64,000 bases of DNA from NCBI RefSeq assembly GCF_030052815.1, contig NC_079496.1:37225593-37289592 (forward strand). The letters are read 5' to 3'. Origin of the DNA: Hevea brasiliensis (taxonomy: Eukaryota > Streptophyta > Magnoliopsida > Malpighiales > Euphorbiaceae). The notes under the pieces were generated by a model, which was not told the DNA's origin, did not search any database, and saw only the letters and a list, made by a program, of their open reading frames with translations. Of this stretch, positions 36,455 through 49,728 are shown piece after piece (positions within the stretch are counted from its first letter, which is position 1; each line of letters starts with the position of its first letter). The position numbers and the translations under genes were made by a program.

Positions 36455-39400
36455 ATGGCCAGAGAGAATAGGCACAACACATCATCAAGAGGTGATAGAA
36501 ATGGAGGTGGTGGAGGTAGTGATGGTGGTGGCGGTAGTGCTGCTGGTGGTGATGCGTTGATCATGAGTAGTAATACCATTAAGCCTGCATGGCTAGAGGG
36601 ATTGATGGCGGAGACATTCTTTGGTGATTGTGGGGTCCATGAGAATCGCAGAAAGAATGAGAAGAACATCTTTTGTTTGCTCTGTTGCCTTAGTATCTGC
36701 CCTCACTGCCTCCCTACTCATCGTTCTCATCCTCTCCTTCAGGTTTACAACCCACTTACAAATGCATGTAAACTTCAAATTGAATAAGTTTTCTATGCGT
36801 TTTGATCTTTTCTTTCCCTTTTTTCTTGGACTTTCTTAAGGTTGTTTCTTCTCTTCTATGCCTTTTTGCAGCTTCTTATCCTTAATTCTTGATGGGTATT
36901 TTTAATTTCTTTGAATTTTACAGCCCAATGTATTTTCTTTCTTTCGTCTAATCTTTTCCCCTTCAATTTTTGTTTGTTGGTGGCTTCCTTTTTCTTCTTC
37001 TTTCCTCACACAATCAATTGCACCTATGTGATTCATGTCGAGTTTTGAACAGTACAAGTCGTTTTCTTTCAGCTATTTTTCTTTGGGTTTTCTTTTGATA
37101 CTACCTTTTATTGCTTGTCTCTCTTAATTCCTTGGTAGGTCTTTGAAAATCATTCCAAGTAATGTGCAGTCTTTACTTCTCTGGTGGCTTTATGGATTTT
37201 CTTTCGTCCCTTTTTTTGGGGGTAATAGTGAATTTTATTGTATCTACTAAGAATTTGCTGTGGAAATCTCTACAGTTCCTTGGTTTTGATGCAGAATTTC
37301 TTTCTAAAGTACTCCACAAATGGTTTTTCTTTTCTTTAATATAATTGGCAACGGTTTTTCCCTTAAATTTGCCCATTTTCAACAGTTCCCATACCCCTAA
37401 CAGTTCCTGTCATAATTACTGTTGATTTGCTTCTGCTTCTGCGTGATCTTAATCCAAATCATTTATAATCCTCTTTGGAGAAAAATCTCTGAAGCCCATA
37501 TGCTGATAATTTTGAATGGGAAATTAGAATACTTCTGTTGAGTTCCTTCCACCCCATTCTTGTTTCTTGAAAAAGACTGAATTCTTTCAACAATTTATGA
37601 AATTCTTTGTTCTAGGTTCTCATAATTTCCTTTTTCTTGCTCCTTTTTCTTTTTTTCCCCATATCTTATATACATTGAGAGGATATGTAAATGTTTCTTC
37701 TTTTAATCTAAACAAAAGGTTCAAATTTTTTTTTTGGGAGTTTCTTTTTCCTTTATATGCTTCTTCCCATAAGAATTTTGAATTCAAGACTCTCATGTGT
37801 ATCTCTTTTATATAAAATTTTCTTTTTATCATATAATTTATTTTAAACGTATATGATATTCTATAAAAGGATTGTCATGTCTCCCCTGATTCCCACCTTT
37901 TGGATTTGGTTTGTTACCCATATATGGAAGATTTCTTTTCTATCCAGTTCCCAGCAAAGGTTCCTCACCTGTTGCTTTCAATGAAAGTGAAAGTTTGACC
38001 ATATTTTCTTCGTTATTCATTTTATATTTCATTATTTCAAAAAAGAGAAAAAAAAAGAAAAAAGAAAAAAGAAAGAAACTTCAATTTCATAATTTATTCT
38101 CTGCCCAGTTCATTTATTGTTTTTTTCCCCTTTGATGAGAGATTGGTTGCTTAACTTTCACCTAAATCTCAACCTGGTAGGGTTAAATTTTAACTTCACT
38201 TTCTTGAAGTAATTGTAGTCATCTATCCCATTCAAGTTGTAATTCACATGTACTCTTGCCAGGAATTTGCTTTGTTTTGTATGTAATTTACTTGATACGG
38301 TAAATTCTATTCAATAGGCGTAACCGATTGCTATTACTGGCTAAATATTTCTTGTTCAGAAGCTTTGGATGGATCTATTGAGCTTTCTGATCTAATGTGA
38401 CAGGTGAGAAGATACGTTTATCATGATGTTGTTAGACTGGGAGATCTTGAGAAGCTTGTTGATTGTTCTTATATTCAGGTATTGAGATAATTAAGCAACT
38501 GAATAAGCATTGTTACGATAATTTATCTAATCTTTTTATTGCATTAGATTATCATGTGGTTGTTGTTTGTTTGGCAGCCCTATACTATAAACAGTGCTAA
38601 AGTGATATTCTTGAATCAGAGGCCACAGTCAAGGCCTTGTAAGGGATCTGCCAACGTATGCTTCACTTGTGACAGGATTCTCCAAGAGCCATTCCACTTC
38701 TGTTCTCTCTCATGCAAGGTCCATTTCAACTTCTTTTGAGTGGTTGTTTTAATGAGTTTTGGTCCTTGACCTGTAAATGTCATTTTTTGTTGCAATTCTA
38801 GGAAAAACTTTCTCCATGAGCACTTTCTTTATTCATTTGCATTGTCATATAAAATTCCTAGTTTAATGTGATGTTAACAGCTCTTTGTCTCTCTTTCTAA
38901 TTGTATGTCCCTGTTTGTTTGAATTATTGCATTCTTACCCTTGAGCTATGGCTCGGAGTACTTGCATGTTCAAATTATAGTTGGAACCCAATCAAAAAAA
39001 AAAAAAAAAAAAAAAAGAGGGAAAAATTGCATTATTTTTCTTTGTCATACAGCTTGGTTTTTGTGTTGATTTTAGCTATCTTCCAAGTGAAAGGTCTAAA
39101 ATTTCTTGACATCTTGCCAGTATTAAGCTCTCAAACTTGACATATATTATTTGATTAATTGTAATAAACATGATAACCAATATTGATTTTTCCATTTGGA
39201 AACACAGGTTGATCACTTGGTGGCACAAGAGGAGGATCTCTATGCCATTCTATACAGAATTGATGAATCCGAGTTTGCATTTTCACAATTAGAAGGATTG
39301 AGAATGGATAGCTCTGAGATCAATGATGATGATAGCCACATTACCCCGAGTTGCTCCATTCTAGAAGACGTGCAATTCAAAGGCTCATCATGCTCCAATG

Positions 39401-39540
39401 ACACCATGGGCAATTCTAGAATTTCCAAGGAATCTGAGGTCGCAAAAAGGAAGAAGAAAGGAAGTGGCTTCCTCCCACAGTTTGTGCTTTCATTAAGCAG
39501 CAAAAGAAAGGGTGCTCCTCATAGGTCTCCTCTCTCTTGA
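36455..39540 (+). CDS. PLATZ zinc-binding transcription factor (4 exons, 278 aa)
   Basis: Exons are 36455-36742, 38404-38478, 38578-38718 and 39208-39540. All introns are GT-AG and phase 0 (1661, 99 and 489 bp), giving 278 residues. PLATZ proteins are plant-specific nuclear proteins that bind A/T-rich DNA and are usually described as repressors. The first zinc cluster is C59-x2-H62-x11-C74-x2-C77-x4-C82-x2-C85-x3-H89-x2-H92. The second is C149-x2-C152-x10-C163-x3-C167. RRYVYHDVVRL, encoded by exon 2, is typical of the family. The N terminus is Gly-rich (17-32). The tail has a basic KRKKKG patch, a possible nuclear signal, and the family ending KRKGAPHRSPL. Exon-exon frames join without adjustment and no defects were seen. 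It is the only intact host gene in the window. Confidence 0.95.
36743..38403 (+). other. PLATZ intron 1
   Basis: The donor is CAG/GTTTAC and the acceptor GTGACAG/GTGAGAAG. It is 1661 bp, T-rich, with no nested element recognised. Reading frames at 37162-37382, 37567-37832 and 37911-38135 lie in this low-complexity DNA and are not genes. Long first introns in plants can hold enhancers, but nothing specific is visible. Confidence 0.85.
38994..39016 (+). repeat. Poly(A) tract of 23 in PLATZ intron 3
   Basis: An uninterrupted A23 run within intron 3 (38719-39207). It is a mononucleotide microsatellite; no retroposed sequence is recognisable ahead of it. Confidence 0.9.
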
Positions 39541-40799
39541 TTAATGTTCAGACAAATTCGCATTAAGAAAGAAAATCTCGAGTTAACTTATTAATATTAT
39601 ATAATAATACATGTATCAAAAGTTTAATTTGTATTATCGGCACCATTAGCATCAGTCGCGGTTTCTTTTTGTTATGATCCTAATTTTCATTTGGCATTTC
39701 CATTTCCGACCTTAAGTGGTTGTATAGAGAGACTACTTGAAAGGTAAGCTCTTGACTCCACTAGTTTTGTATGATGTAATGGAACTTGCACACGTGTTAT
39801 TATTTGCTTTTTCTTTTGTGTGGTATGTTATGTACTGATTTAGGGAGATAACGATGTATTCTTTTAACTTCTCTTTTCTTTGTCTACGCATAGAGACCAT
39901 GCAAATCTTTCTCTTATATTATTCAAATTTTTTTCAAATGTTTAACTTTATTTGCTTTAGATGAATTATTTTACTCGATTCAAAATACAATATTTTTTAT
40001 GGGACTCTTGCAAATGAATAACAATGTACCTATTAGTCTATTGTCATGTTGAATATATTTGACTTCAGTATTTGCTATTGGGTGAAGGAATTTTTTAGGG
40101 GTGTGCAAACAAAACTCAAAAAATTGATCCGCTAACTAATAATTGATAAAATGTATTCAAAAAAGAGATTAATCGAATCGGTAATTCATTTTCTTCAGTT
40201 TGGTGTATATATATATATAAATTTTCAGTTACTGTTTAAACTTGGCTTAAAATTAACCAAAGAATATTATGGAATGCAATTTAATAAAAGGATTGCAGCA
40301 AGATTCGAAACTGACTACAATAGAACATATGAATCCTGATAAGCTGAGTGCAATATCCTGGAGTATCCTTAGCTGAATCCTAGAGTAGGAAATAGGCTCT
40401 TGTTTCATTTCCATCTTAAAGGATGCTTTTAGACCATAGCTTGCCATAAGATAAGGGTTTATAGAAACAGGAGTCTAGTTTTTTAAAGCTCAGAGCCATG
40501 GACAGTAGGATGCAACCTAGAGTGATCGGCAAGGCATTAAGGAGTCCCTTGGTCGATTCCATATAAGGAGATGGGATTCCATGCCAATTTCTATATATTG
40601 GACATCCCTTGGTCATATTGTTCCTTGGGTTTAAATCTTAGGCTGATCAAAGATATGTGAAGAAGGCGTCGAGTCCTGAAACCCTTAAAATTGCCTTTGA
40701 AGAGACTGGTGATGCATTTTTAAAGATTTGGTTAGTTGTAATGAACAAAGGAATGCCCTTGGCCAATTCCAATATTTAAAACACCCCTTGAAAGTTTGA
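39541..40799. other. 3' flank of PLATZ and unclassified intergenic DNA
   Basis: Contains the presumed 3' UTR, though no single polyadenylation signal stands out. Around 40330-40800 the base composition is less AT-rich and a phrase of the type CCCTTGGTCGATTCCA / CCCTTGGYC is repeated (near 40547, 40605 and 40757). No protein domain was recognised in any frame. This part may be an old repeat of unknown type. Confidence 0.5.
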
Positions 40800-41067
40800 T
40801 GTCACACCTTATCACTCTGTAAGGCATAACATGATCCCGTAGTATACGTAATGAATTACCAAACTTCGCCTACCGATAACCCATTAAATATACTACAAGG
40901 GATTTTAAACCAATTTCTATTCATTTTAAATTATAAGGTAATTTTGAATACTTATTAAAAGCCTTTAATTAAGGTGTATGTCACGAGCCAAATTTTTTAT
41001 TAATTCGGAATTTTAAAAATTTTATAAAAATTTTGACAGTGTGCCGTCTATAATTTGAGAAAATAGT
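40800..41067 (-). mobile_element. End fragment of a minus-strand gypsy LTR
   Basis: TGTCACACCTTA at 40800 is the reverse complement of the LTR end found at 3830-3843 and 21721-21731. About 268 bp match the reverse complement of 3590-3843. It is interrupted at 41067 by the first LTR of element C, so element C inserted into it. The remainder would lie beyond the element C 3' end, outside the window. Confidence 0.82.
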
Positions 41068-44000
41068 TGTAACACCCTCACTGTAGCAAATATGTACATT
41101 CTACTGTTCAGGTGATCGGTGTCGGTTCAGACAGCTAGAACGTTTGGAAAAATATTTAGACTAGAGTGAGGAGTTATAAATAACTCAAATATTAATAAGA
41201 AAAATTTTGAAAAAAATTTAGAAATATAATACAACAAAGTTAAATGAGCTGGTGCCCTATCGATGGGTAACCCGAAGGGAAGATGCTATCTTCATAGTTA
41301 GAAGCCCTAAACCCAAGGAAAATTCATGAAATAATTTTTGGAACTCCAAAGAAGAGTCATTGAGATTTCGATAGCATTAGAATGCCAAGAAAATGTTTAG
41401 AAAAATTTTTAGATCGGTACAGACAATTTTGGCTCATTAAGCCAAACGGAGGGTATTTTAGTCATTTTGTCTTCAGAGATGATTTTTGACCGACTTGTCC
41501 AGTTGAGTAAATAATTATTATGACATAAAATATGAATAAATATTGCTAAAAATTTAATTGAAAATGAGTAGAAAAGAAAAGGAAAGAAAATGAAGAAAAT
41601 TTGGAATTTTGACATCATTATGATGTCATTATTATACTCCCACCCAATCACATTGTGACACATGTCTTTAAACCATTTAAAATGAGTAAATGGGCAAAAA
41701 ATTAAAGAAAAACAAATTAGTTTTCTTTCCTTCTTCTCCCAGCCGAACCAACTCCCTCTCCCTTCCATCACCAAAGCTCCACCAAGCTTTGGTTAACCCA
41801 CCAAACCACTCCAAAACCCTAGCTTTCCTTTATAAAAACTCATCCTCACACCTAGAGCAAGCTTTGGACAGCAAAAAGAAAGGAAGAAAGTGAAGTTTTG
41901 AAGTCTTGAAAAGTGACTAAGTCAAGGTTAGTGCCAATTTTCTTGCTTCCACTCTTTTCTAAGCATCAATATAAGTTGAGTTAAGTTGAAAATTTGATGA
42001 AAAAAGAATTAAAGATGTATGAACTTGCCCCATGAAATTTCGGAAGCCTTAGGGTACCTTAGGGTTTTATCAATTTGATTGTATAATAGTTGTGTATGGT
42101 TGCCATTGAACATGATTTTGGTGTTTTAATTCATGGATTGTATGTATATGAAGAATTATAGTTGTTGGAGTTAGGGTTTGGGCACCAAAATTGGGATTTT
42201 GTTTACGTATTGATGAAAAGAAGTTGTAATGGTCAATTAGTGACCATTTGGTCATGTTTGAGTAGGAAATTGAGTGAATGGTGGCCAAGGGAATTTGAGG
42301 TTAGGTATGCTGTCCAATGTGCCGTGCAGGTCTGGATGTGAGTCTAGCAAGTTTGGGCAGCTATAATTTGAGTTGTGTAGGTTCAATTGGTGCAAGGCAA
42401 ATTGGACATGAAATTAGACACATAATGGCACAACTTTGATAAAGGAAACCTATCCAGAAACAAACTTAGGACGCCCTAAAAAATTGACCAAATCCGGGTA
42501 GCACCAATTCTGCCTGGGCAAAATGACCAAATGAACAGTGTTCATTCATTTGGTCATAACTCAGTGTAGAAAGGTCCAATTGACCTGAAATTTATATCAA
42601 TGGAAAGCTGAGACAATTTAGAACAACTTTCATGTAGAACACAAACTCAAATTCTGGACTTAATGAAATTGCTAGCTAAAGTTGAACTACCAAATCTGGC
42701 AGAACCAAAAATTGCCCAAAAATTTTGGGTAAAGGCAATCAGACCAGTTATGATGAAATAGCCATAACTTGAGCTAGAAAACTCCAAATGGGGTGATTCA
42801 AAAAGTGAAATGTAACTAGACACAATAAAGAACAACTTTGATTAAGAACACTTGGCCAAATTCTCACTGTAGAATGGCTTAATGGAACAGTGAACTCTAG
42901 CACCCAAAAACTGAAATTTTGATTTATTCTCCATTGGTTAGAAGTATGGATTGGCAACTAATGCCAACACTTTTGGGAACCAAAATGTAGTAAATTTATG
43001 TGATTAGGACTTATGTAACTATTATGCATTGGAAAGTCAATAATTTGACCTAAATACTAAAATGAATAGTAACCTTACATGTAAAACATGAAAATTCAAT
43101 AAATAACTTTGTAATGTGCCCTAGTACACCTAGTAAGATTGGTTTGGATAGGTTGGCATGCCAATAGATTTCAGTTAGCAGTACTGCACATGGCATTATG
43201 CCATTCTGTGATTTTATGGCTTTTAGCCTTTTTGATATCAGTGTGATACTTGGCCATATGTCCAATATTTATTACAGCTTATTAGCTGTTCTGTTGCACA
43301 CCAGGAGACACATTGTGACGGATGGTGTGACGGCCCGAGGTACTTGGTACCCAGTGCCAGTTTACCCGTTTATCCAGTCCAGTTATCCAGTATAGGTTAC
43401 TTGGGCAACCAAAATGGAAATGGATAAATTTAAGTAAATAACTAATATAAACAACGCCATATGAATAATATTACAAATAAATTGTCTGTATGAGAAATAA
43501 GCATATACACTGCATATTTATTTTCTTTTTAGTTCTTTTTATTTTATTATTAGCACCAATAAGCTGTATTGCTTAGCGCGTTACTTTTTATTGCGCGTAG
43601 GTTCTAGAGAGACTGACAGAGAGCCCAGTAGACCACAGACTAGGTGAGACTTGTATACAGATCTACATAGTGTCTGTGTCACCTCACAGACTACAGTACA
43701 TTGGTAGGACACTAGGTCCCATTTTGGTATTTTGTACTATTTGTATTTTGTAATTAAACTTTTATTTTCTCATGTATAGTTGAAACTCATGTAATATATT
43801 TTGGTATTAATGTAAATATTTGTAATTTGTGTTTATAAATGAAAATTGAGTATTTATTTATGATTTGTATATGATTAGCATGTGAAATGAATGAATGACA
43901 AATAGAAGAATTTTTGAAAAATAGTTGAGAAATATTGAGATTATGTTGATATAATGGAGTTTGAGAATGATGGAAAATGTATTGGAAGTGTTTTTCACAG

Positions 44001-44249
44001 GTTCCAAAGAACTGTTTTCTCTATTTTTAACCGGTACACTGCCGGATTTTCTATAAAATTTTTGAAACTCAAATGAATTTATAATTTCAATAAATGATTT
44101 AAATGAGACAAATTTCACCAATTGCACTTCATAACCAAAAAGAAATAAATTAAGAAAGGATAAAAATAATTGAGATAAAATATTGTGTTCCGGTACACTA
44201 TGTGGCATATCTTGCTTGGTTATACAGTAGACGGATAAGGAGTATCACA
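41068..44249 (+). mobile_element. 5' LTR of chromovirus element C
   Basis: It starts TGTAACACCCTCACTG and ends AGTATCACA, 3182 bp. It is shorter than its relatives (4234 and 3972 bp), apparently through loss of an AT-rich stretch and most of the minisatellite near 43190. The three internal modules are near 42361, 42556 and 42764, with a weakened stem-loop at 43560-43575. The five bases before it are ATAGT; the matching right-hand duplication would be out of the window. Confidence 0.88.
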
Positions 44250-44254
44250 TTTAG

Positions 44255-44268
44255 TGGCATCGGAGCAC
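44255..44268 (+). other. Degenerate primer binding site of element C
   Basis: TGGCATCGGAGCAC lies five bases past the LTR end and differs by two transitions from TGGTATCAGAGC in its first 12 bases. It confirms the LTR boundary but would prime poorly. Confidence 0.8.
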
Positions 44269-44376
44269 GGTTTAGGCGTTTTTGGGTCTAAATCGAGTTC
44301 ATACTATGCATTGCATTTGTAAGAGTCGAGGTGACACTAATGCAGATCTGTTTATTTTTCTTATTTTGATTAGGAT

Positions 44377-45585
44377 ATGGACCCCATGTCTCAGAGGATA
44401 GTTGAGAAGGAAGTGAAGAGTCATGCTCCACCTACAGCAGTTGAGACTGAGGGTAGCAGAGAACCTGCTCCACTATCACCAGCAGAGCCTGCACAGCCTC
44501 CACAGGCCATGTTTCAGCAAATGGTTGAATTTTTCAAACAAATGGCAGGGTTACCACCACCACCACCTCCATAGCAAAAATCTCATTTGGAGAAACTCAG
44601 GAAATTTGGAGCAGTGGATTTTCTTGGTAAGAGAGAAGATGATTCTGTTGCAGCTGAGAACTGGTTGGACAGAACAAGAAGAGTTTTAAAACAACTCCAC
44701 TGCACCCCAGAGCAAAACCTAGAAGTTGCTGTATCTCTACTGCAAGATGATGCATATCAATGGTAGGATACAGTGTCCAGTGAAGTGTAGCCAGAACAAA
44801 TAACCTAGGAGTTCTTCCTGGTTGAATTCAGAAAGAAGTATGTAGGTAGTGTATATCTGGAAGAGAGAAGAAGAGAATTCATTAACCTGAGGCAGAGACA
44901 GCTGACAGTGGCAGAGTATGAAAGAGAATTTGTCAGATTGAGCTGCTATGGAAGGGAAATAATCCCTAATGAGGCCGAAAAGTGTAGAATATTTGAAGAG
45001 AGGCTGAATGACAACATCAAGATAATGATCACTGCCTTGGGAATCATAGACTTCACCAAGTTAGTCGAAGCTGCAGTAAAAGTTGAGAAAGTCAGAATAA
45101 GTGAGCAGATCAGGAGAGAGAGACAACAGAAGAGGGGCCCAGGTCAGTCTAGTTCATCTCCTGCACCTGGGAAGAAGTTCAGAGGCCCACCTGCTCAGAG
45201 TTTAGGTTAGCCTTAAGGTCAGGGTCAGTCCCAGGGGCCTAGGCCATAGTTCACACCTAGGAGAGGCCAGTCCACACCATCAGTGGGCAGCTCTCCAAGG
45301 ATGGTGTTCAGGGGACCAGCCCCAACATCTTCTGCTTGTCCACACTGCCTGAAGTGGCATAAGAAGGAGTGTTGGAGAGTGATGCGTGCCTGCTTAAGGT
45401 GCGGGTCTACAGAGCATTAGTTAAGGAACTGTCCATACAGAACTGCTACAGCTGTTCTAGCACAAGTAGATAGGCCTGCCCCTGCACCTTAAAGGAGTAG
45501 AAGGCCCGGTAAATCTGAGGTAGCTGGTCCATCACAGAGACCTGCATCTGAGCCAACCGAGAGGCTAGAGGCTATAGCACCTGCC
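44377..45585 (+). pseudogene. Element C gag, broken
   Basis: ATG at 44377 opens MDPMSQRIVEKE. A Pro-rich stretch PPPPPP is followed by a stop, then the gag domain resumes (KLRKFGAVDF, about 44590 on). The segment AEYEREFVRLSCYGREI (44908) matches the Gag at 1-1500. Cysteine motifs follow: CPHCLKWHKKEC (about 45330) and the zinc knuckle CLRCGSTEH...RNC (about 45395). Ten or so stops all sit where Gln or Trp is expected, e.g. 44571, 44764, 45208, 45418. The frame is otherwise largely preserved, so decay has been mostly by point mutation. Confidence 0.85.
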
Positions 45586-45756
45586 AAAGCTTATGCCATG
45601 AGAGCTCAGGAGGAGCAAGATGCCCCGGATGTTATCAGGGGTACATTCTCCCTCTACAACACATTTGTGCATGCATTGGTGGATCCAGGATCCACTCATT
45701 CATATATCTGTATCAACCTACTCATAGAAAGGAGGATACTAGTAGGGGAGATTGAC
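45586..45756 (+). pseudogene. Element C protease, 5' piece
   Basis: It opens near MRAQEEQDAPDV (45598) and contains the active-site block ALVDPGSTHSYI at about 45673-45708. It is cut at 45756 by a solo LTR; coding continues at 49734. The homologous minus-strand copy (587-591) shows the uninterrupted site. Confidence 0.88.
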
Positions 45757-48700
45757 TGTAACACCCTCATTGTAACCATTCCGTACATTCTACTGTTTCG
45801 GTGGCCGGTGTCGGTCCGGATAGCTAGAATGTCTGGAAAAATATTTAAACTAAAGTGAGGAACTATAATTAACTCAAATATTAACAAGAAAAATGTAGCA
45901 AAAATTTTAGAAATAAAATACAACTAAGTTAAATGAGCCGGTGCCCTAGCAATGGGTGGTCGTACAGGGAAGTATCGGTAAAGACAGTTACCGATCCAGA
46001 CTCAGGAGAAAATTCATGAAATAATTATTGGGACTCCAAAGAAGAGTCATTGAGATTTCTATGGCATTAGAATGCCAAGAAAAGGTTTAGAAAAATTTTT
46101 AGATCGGTACAGATGATTTTGACTCGATAAGCTAAGCGGAGGGCATTTTGGTCATTTCGTCTTCAGAGATGATTTTTGGCCGATTTGTCCAGTCAAGTAA
46201 ATAATTATTTTGATCTAAAATATGAATAAATATTGCTAAAAATTAAAGTGAAAATGAGTAGAAAGGAAAAGAAAAGAAAATGAAAGAAAATAGAAAATAT
46301 GACATCACATGATGTCATTAGTTAGGTCTCCACCAATCAAAACTCAATAAGCCAATTAAAAGGAGATAAATTAGACAAAAATTGACAAACAATCTGCATC
46401 TTCAACCTTTGGATAGTCAAAAAACATAGAGAGAGAGAGAGAGAGAGAGAGAGGAAAGAAAACTCCATGGAAGCTTGATCAAGCTTGAGCTAACCCACCA
46501 AATCACCTCTAAACCCTAGCTTCTCTTCATGAAAAATTGTCCCTACTACAAGAGCAAGCATTGGACAGCAATTTGAAGAGGAAAAAGAAAAGTTTCGGCA
46601 AGCTTGGGAGTAGCTCCAACAAGGTTAGTGCCTATACTCACTTCCCTATCTTTTTAATCCTTGTTAGGAAGACAAATTAAATGTGAATTTGTTGTAAAAG
46701 TGAACAAAACAATTATATTGAAGTATGTATGAAAATTTGTAGCCATGGGAGAAGGATGAGATTTGTTGATTTGTATGACTTGAATTGTTTAGAAGTGGTT
46801 TGTGATGAGATAACTTGAGTTAGATGTTGAACTATGTGTATTGGATGTGTTAGATGACATGAAAAGCATGAAATGGACACTTGGGAATTAGGGTTTGTGA
46901 AAAAATTGGAGTTTTGCTTATGAAATGGTATATTAACCTTGTAATAGTTAATTAGTGACCATTTGAATGTGTGTGAGGAGGAATTGAAGTGAGTAAGGAT
47001 AATGGAGTTGAGTTTAGGCATGCTGCCCTTGGTGACTTGCAGGACTGGTTGTAAATCCAGCAGGTTTGGGTAGCCATAAATGGAGTTGTATAGGTTCAAT
47101 TGGTGCAAGGCCAATTGGACATGAAACTAGACACATAATGGCACAACTTTGGTGAAGAAACCCTACCCAGAAACCCAAACCTAATTGACCTAAAAATTAC
47201 CCTAATCTGGGTGACTAACATGCTGTCCCTAGAAAATGACTAAATGAACAGCGTTTGTTCAAATAGTCATAACTCAGTGTAAAAAAGTTCAATTAATCTA
47301 AAATTTTACCAAAAGAAATCTGAGACATAGCCCTACAACTTTCATGAAGAACACCAATCCAAATTCTGACCATAGTCTAGTCAAATTGCCAACCAAATTT
47401 AGGTTACCAAATCTGACATAACCAAATTGCTCAATCCGGCCAGTTATGGTAAAACCATAACTTGAGCTACAAAACTCCAAATGGAGTGATTCAAAAAAAG
47501 ATATGTAACTAGAAAAATAAGAAACAACTTTCATGTAGACAATTTTGTCAAATTCCTACTGTACAAATGACCAATGAAACAGTAAACCTAGGGTATGAAA
47601 TCTGAAAATTTTGAATAACATAAGATAAGCTTTGAAATGGTATTGGCAACTAATACCAACAACTTTAGAATGCAAAATGTGGTATCTTGGTGAATTTAGA
47701 TTCAATAAATTTATTATGTATAAAAAAGTCAACAATTTGAGTGAATAGTAAGGTGAATAGTAATACAAAGGCATAAAGTGTAAGAACTAAATTAGTAGAG
47801 AAAATTAAGGCATGAAATTTGGAATCCATGAAACGTTCATGGATTACTTGGAATAGGTAATTGAGATTTGTACTCCCAACACCAGTGGAATTCATAATAT
47901 ATTAGCAAAACAACTTAAAGTATGAAATGTTCTTTACATGAATGGATTGTTGAATGTATAAATGAGATAAAAGTGCCATTTGGGATTTAAGTTCCACTCA
48001 AGAGAGAAAGGAAAAATGTTTTGAATACAATGGTACATGTGAACCATTGTTTAAAATTGTGATCAATATGAATAACATAATGAATGAATAAATAAACCAT
48101 ATTAATGTATGAATGAGACATTAGTTCTCATTATTATAGAAAGGAAAAGTACTTTGAGCATAATGATATAAAAGGATAATTGATGTAAATTGTAATCATA
48201 TATATGATTAAATGAATGTATACATTATAATTGAAAATTATTATGAAATAATGAAGTCATAAAACACAATATATTAATATTTAATGATATTATGTGCCCT
48301 TGTATTGCCTAGACATGTGTGTCAGATTGGATAGTTTGGCATGCCAATAGGGTATTGTTTTAGCAGTACTGCGAAAGGCTTTATGCCTGTATTCATGGCT
48401 TTATGCCCGCATTCATGGCTTTATGCCAACATTCATGGCTTTTATGCCCGATTATGTGTTATCATGGCTTTTTAGCCATATTGACTGCATACGTGGTTGA
48501 CGTTCTGTGTCACATGGTATGATGGCCCGAGGCACAGCGATGTCCAGTGCTAACGACCCGTTATCCAGTTTAGTCAGCCTGTCGTAGGTTACTTGGGCAG
48601 TCTAATTTATTAAAATAAGTTATGAATATTAGCAATTAAAAATGCTAGAAACTAAATAAATGAGAAAAAGTTCTAAAATAAATTAGATTAGCTCCAAAAA

Positions 48701-49728
48701 TTTGTTTCTTAGAATGATTTGAAGTAAATTAAACTAGTTCTAAAAATTTTAAACAACTTAGAAAGTATCAATGAAGTGACAAAAAGACTAGTAGAAGAAT
48801 TATAACTTAAATAACATTACAAATGTGATTTTCATAAGAATATAAGTTTAAGTATAAATTTTAAATTTATTTGTACATTATATAAATGATTATTGTAAAC
48901 TTATGAAAGAAGTGATTCTAGAGAGCAACATAAATGACAAAAAAAATGTACTACATAAATGACAAAAAAAATGTATTGTATGGAAAATTTCATATGAACC
49001 CAGTAAAATTCTTGAGTATAGAAAATATGCTCCAATTATTTTTACTTGTTATATTATTTCCTTGTTATATTATTGCACCACTAAGCAGCAATGCTTAGCG
49101 TGATGGATTTGTTTCCTCGCACAGGTACTAAAGTTAAAGCCCAGCAAATACCAAACAGAGATTTTGGAGTTCTGATCTGCAGAGTGTTCAAGGTTGTCAC
49201 CTCCTTAGCAATGCATGTAGATAGGGCCCATATAGATCATATTATGTATTTTGTACATTATAATTAGTTATTATTTGTAATTTAAACTATGAATTGTATG
49301 TTAAAATATAGATTATGGAACTGTAATTAATTTGTAGATCATGTAAATTATGAATTTATGTAATTAGTCTGTAAATCATGTAAATTAATGAAACTTGAGA
49401 ACTTATATATATAAATTGTGCATGAATGGAAATGCATGGAAATGAATATGAAATTGAGATATATGAATGAGATGTGAATAATGAGAATAATTAATGAGAT
49501 TTTTATTGTAAAATATTATTGAAATTTTCAAATAGGTGAATAGTAAAACACGTCAAACAATAATAAAGTAGGGAAAACTCCGTTAGTTTCTCCGTCAAAA
49601 AATAATCGATATTAAATATAACGAGAACAAAATTTTTAAAGAAATAAAGTAAGATAAGTTAGGGTGCTCCGGCATCGAATGTAGCACACCTTGCTCGGCT
49701 ACACTGTAGTCGGGTAAGGGGTGTTACA
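45757..49728 (+). mobile_element. 4.0 kb gypsy solo LTR inside the element C protease
   Basis: It starts TGTAACACCCTCATTG and ends GGTGTTACA, 3972 bp. The flanks are TTGAC (45752-45756) and GTGAC (49729-49733), a 5-bp duplication with one mutation. The empty homologous site elsewhere in the window reads GTGAC, so the left copy mutated. It has the three-module body (about 47070, 47265, 47455), the minisatellite (48370-48477) and a perfect stem-loop (49081-49098). No internal coding remains. Confidence 0.95.
46429..46453 (+). repeat. (AG)12 microsatellite within solo LTR
   Basis: An uninterrupted AG run. The corresponding place in the sibling solo LTR (13208-17441) lacks it, so it expanded after the copies diverged. 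Confidence 0.9.

Noticed and set aside
36455..36787. 110-codon frame starting at the PLATZ ATG read straight through
   Set aside because: Past 36742 it runs into intron 1. The GT donor and the exon 2 continuation of the PLATZ domain show the frame is spliced there.
41690..41893. 67-codon frame in the element C 5' LTR
   Set aside because: It lies wholly within LTR sequence shared with other LTRs, where it is not conserved as an open frame.
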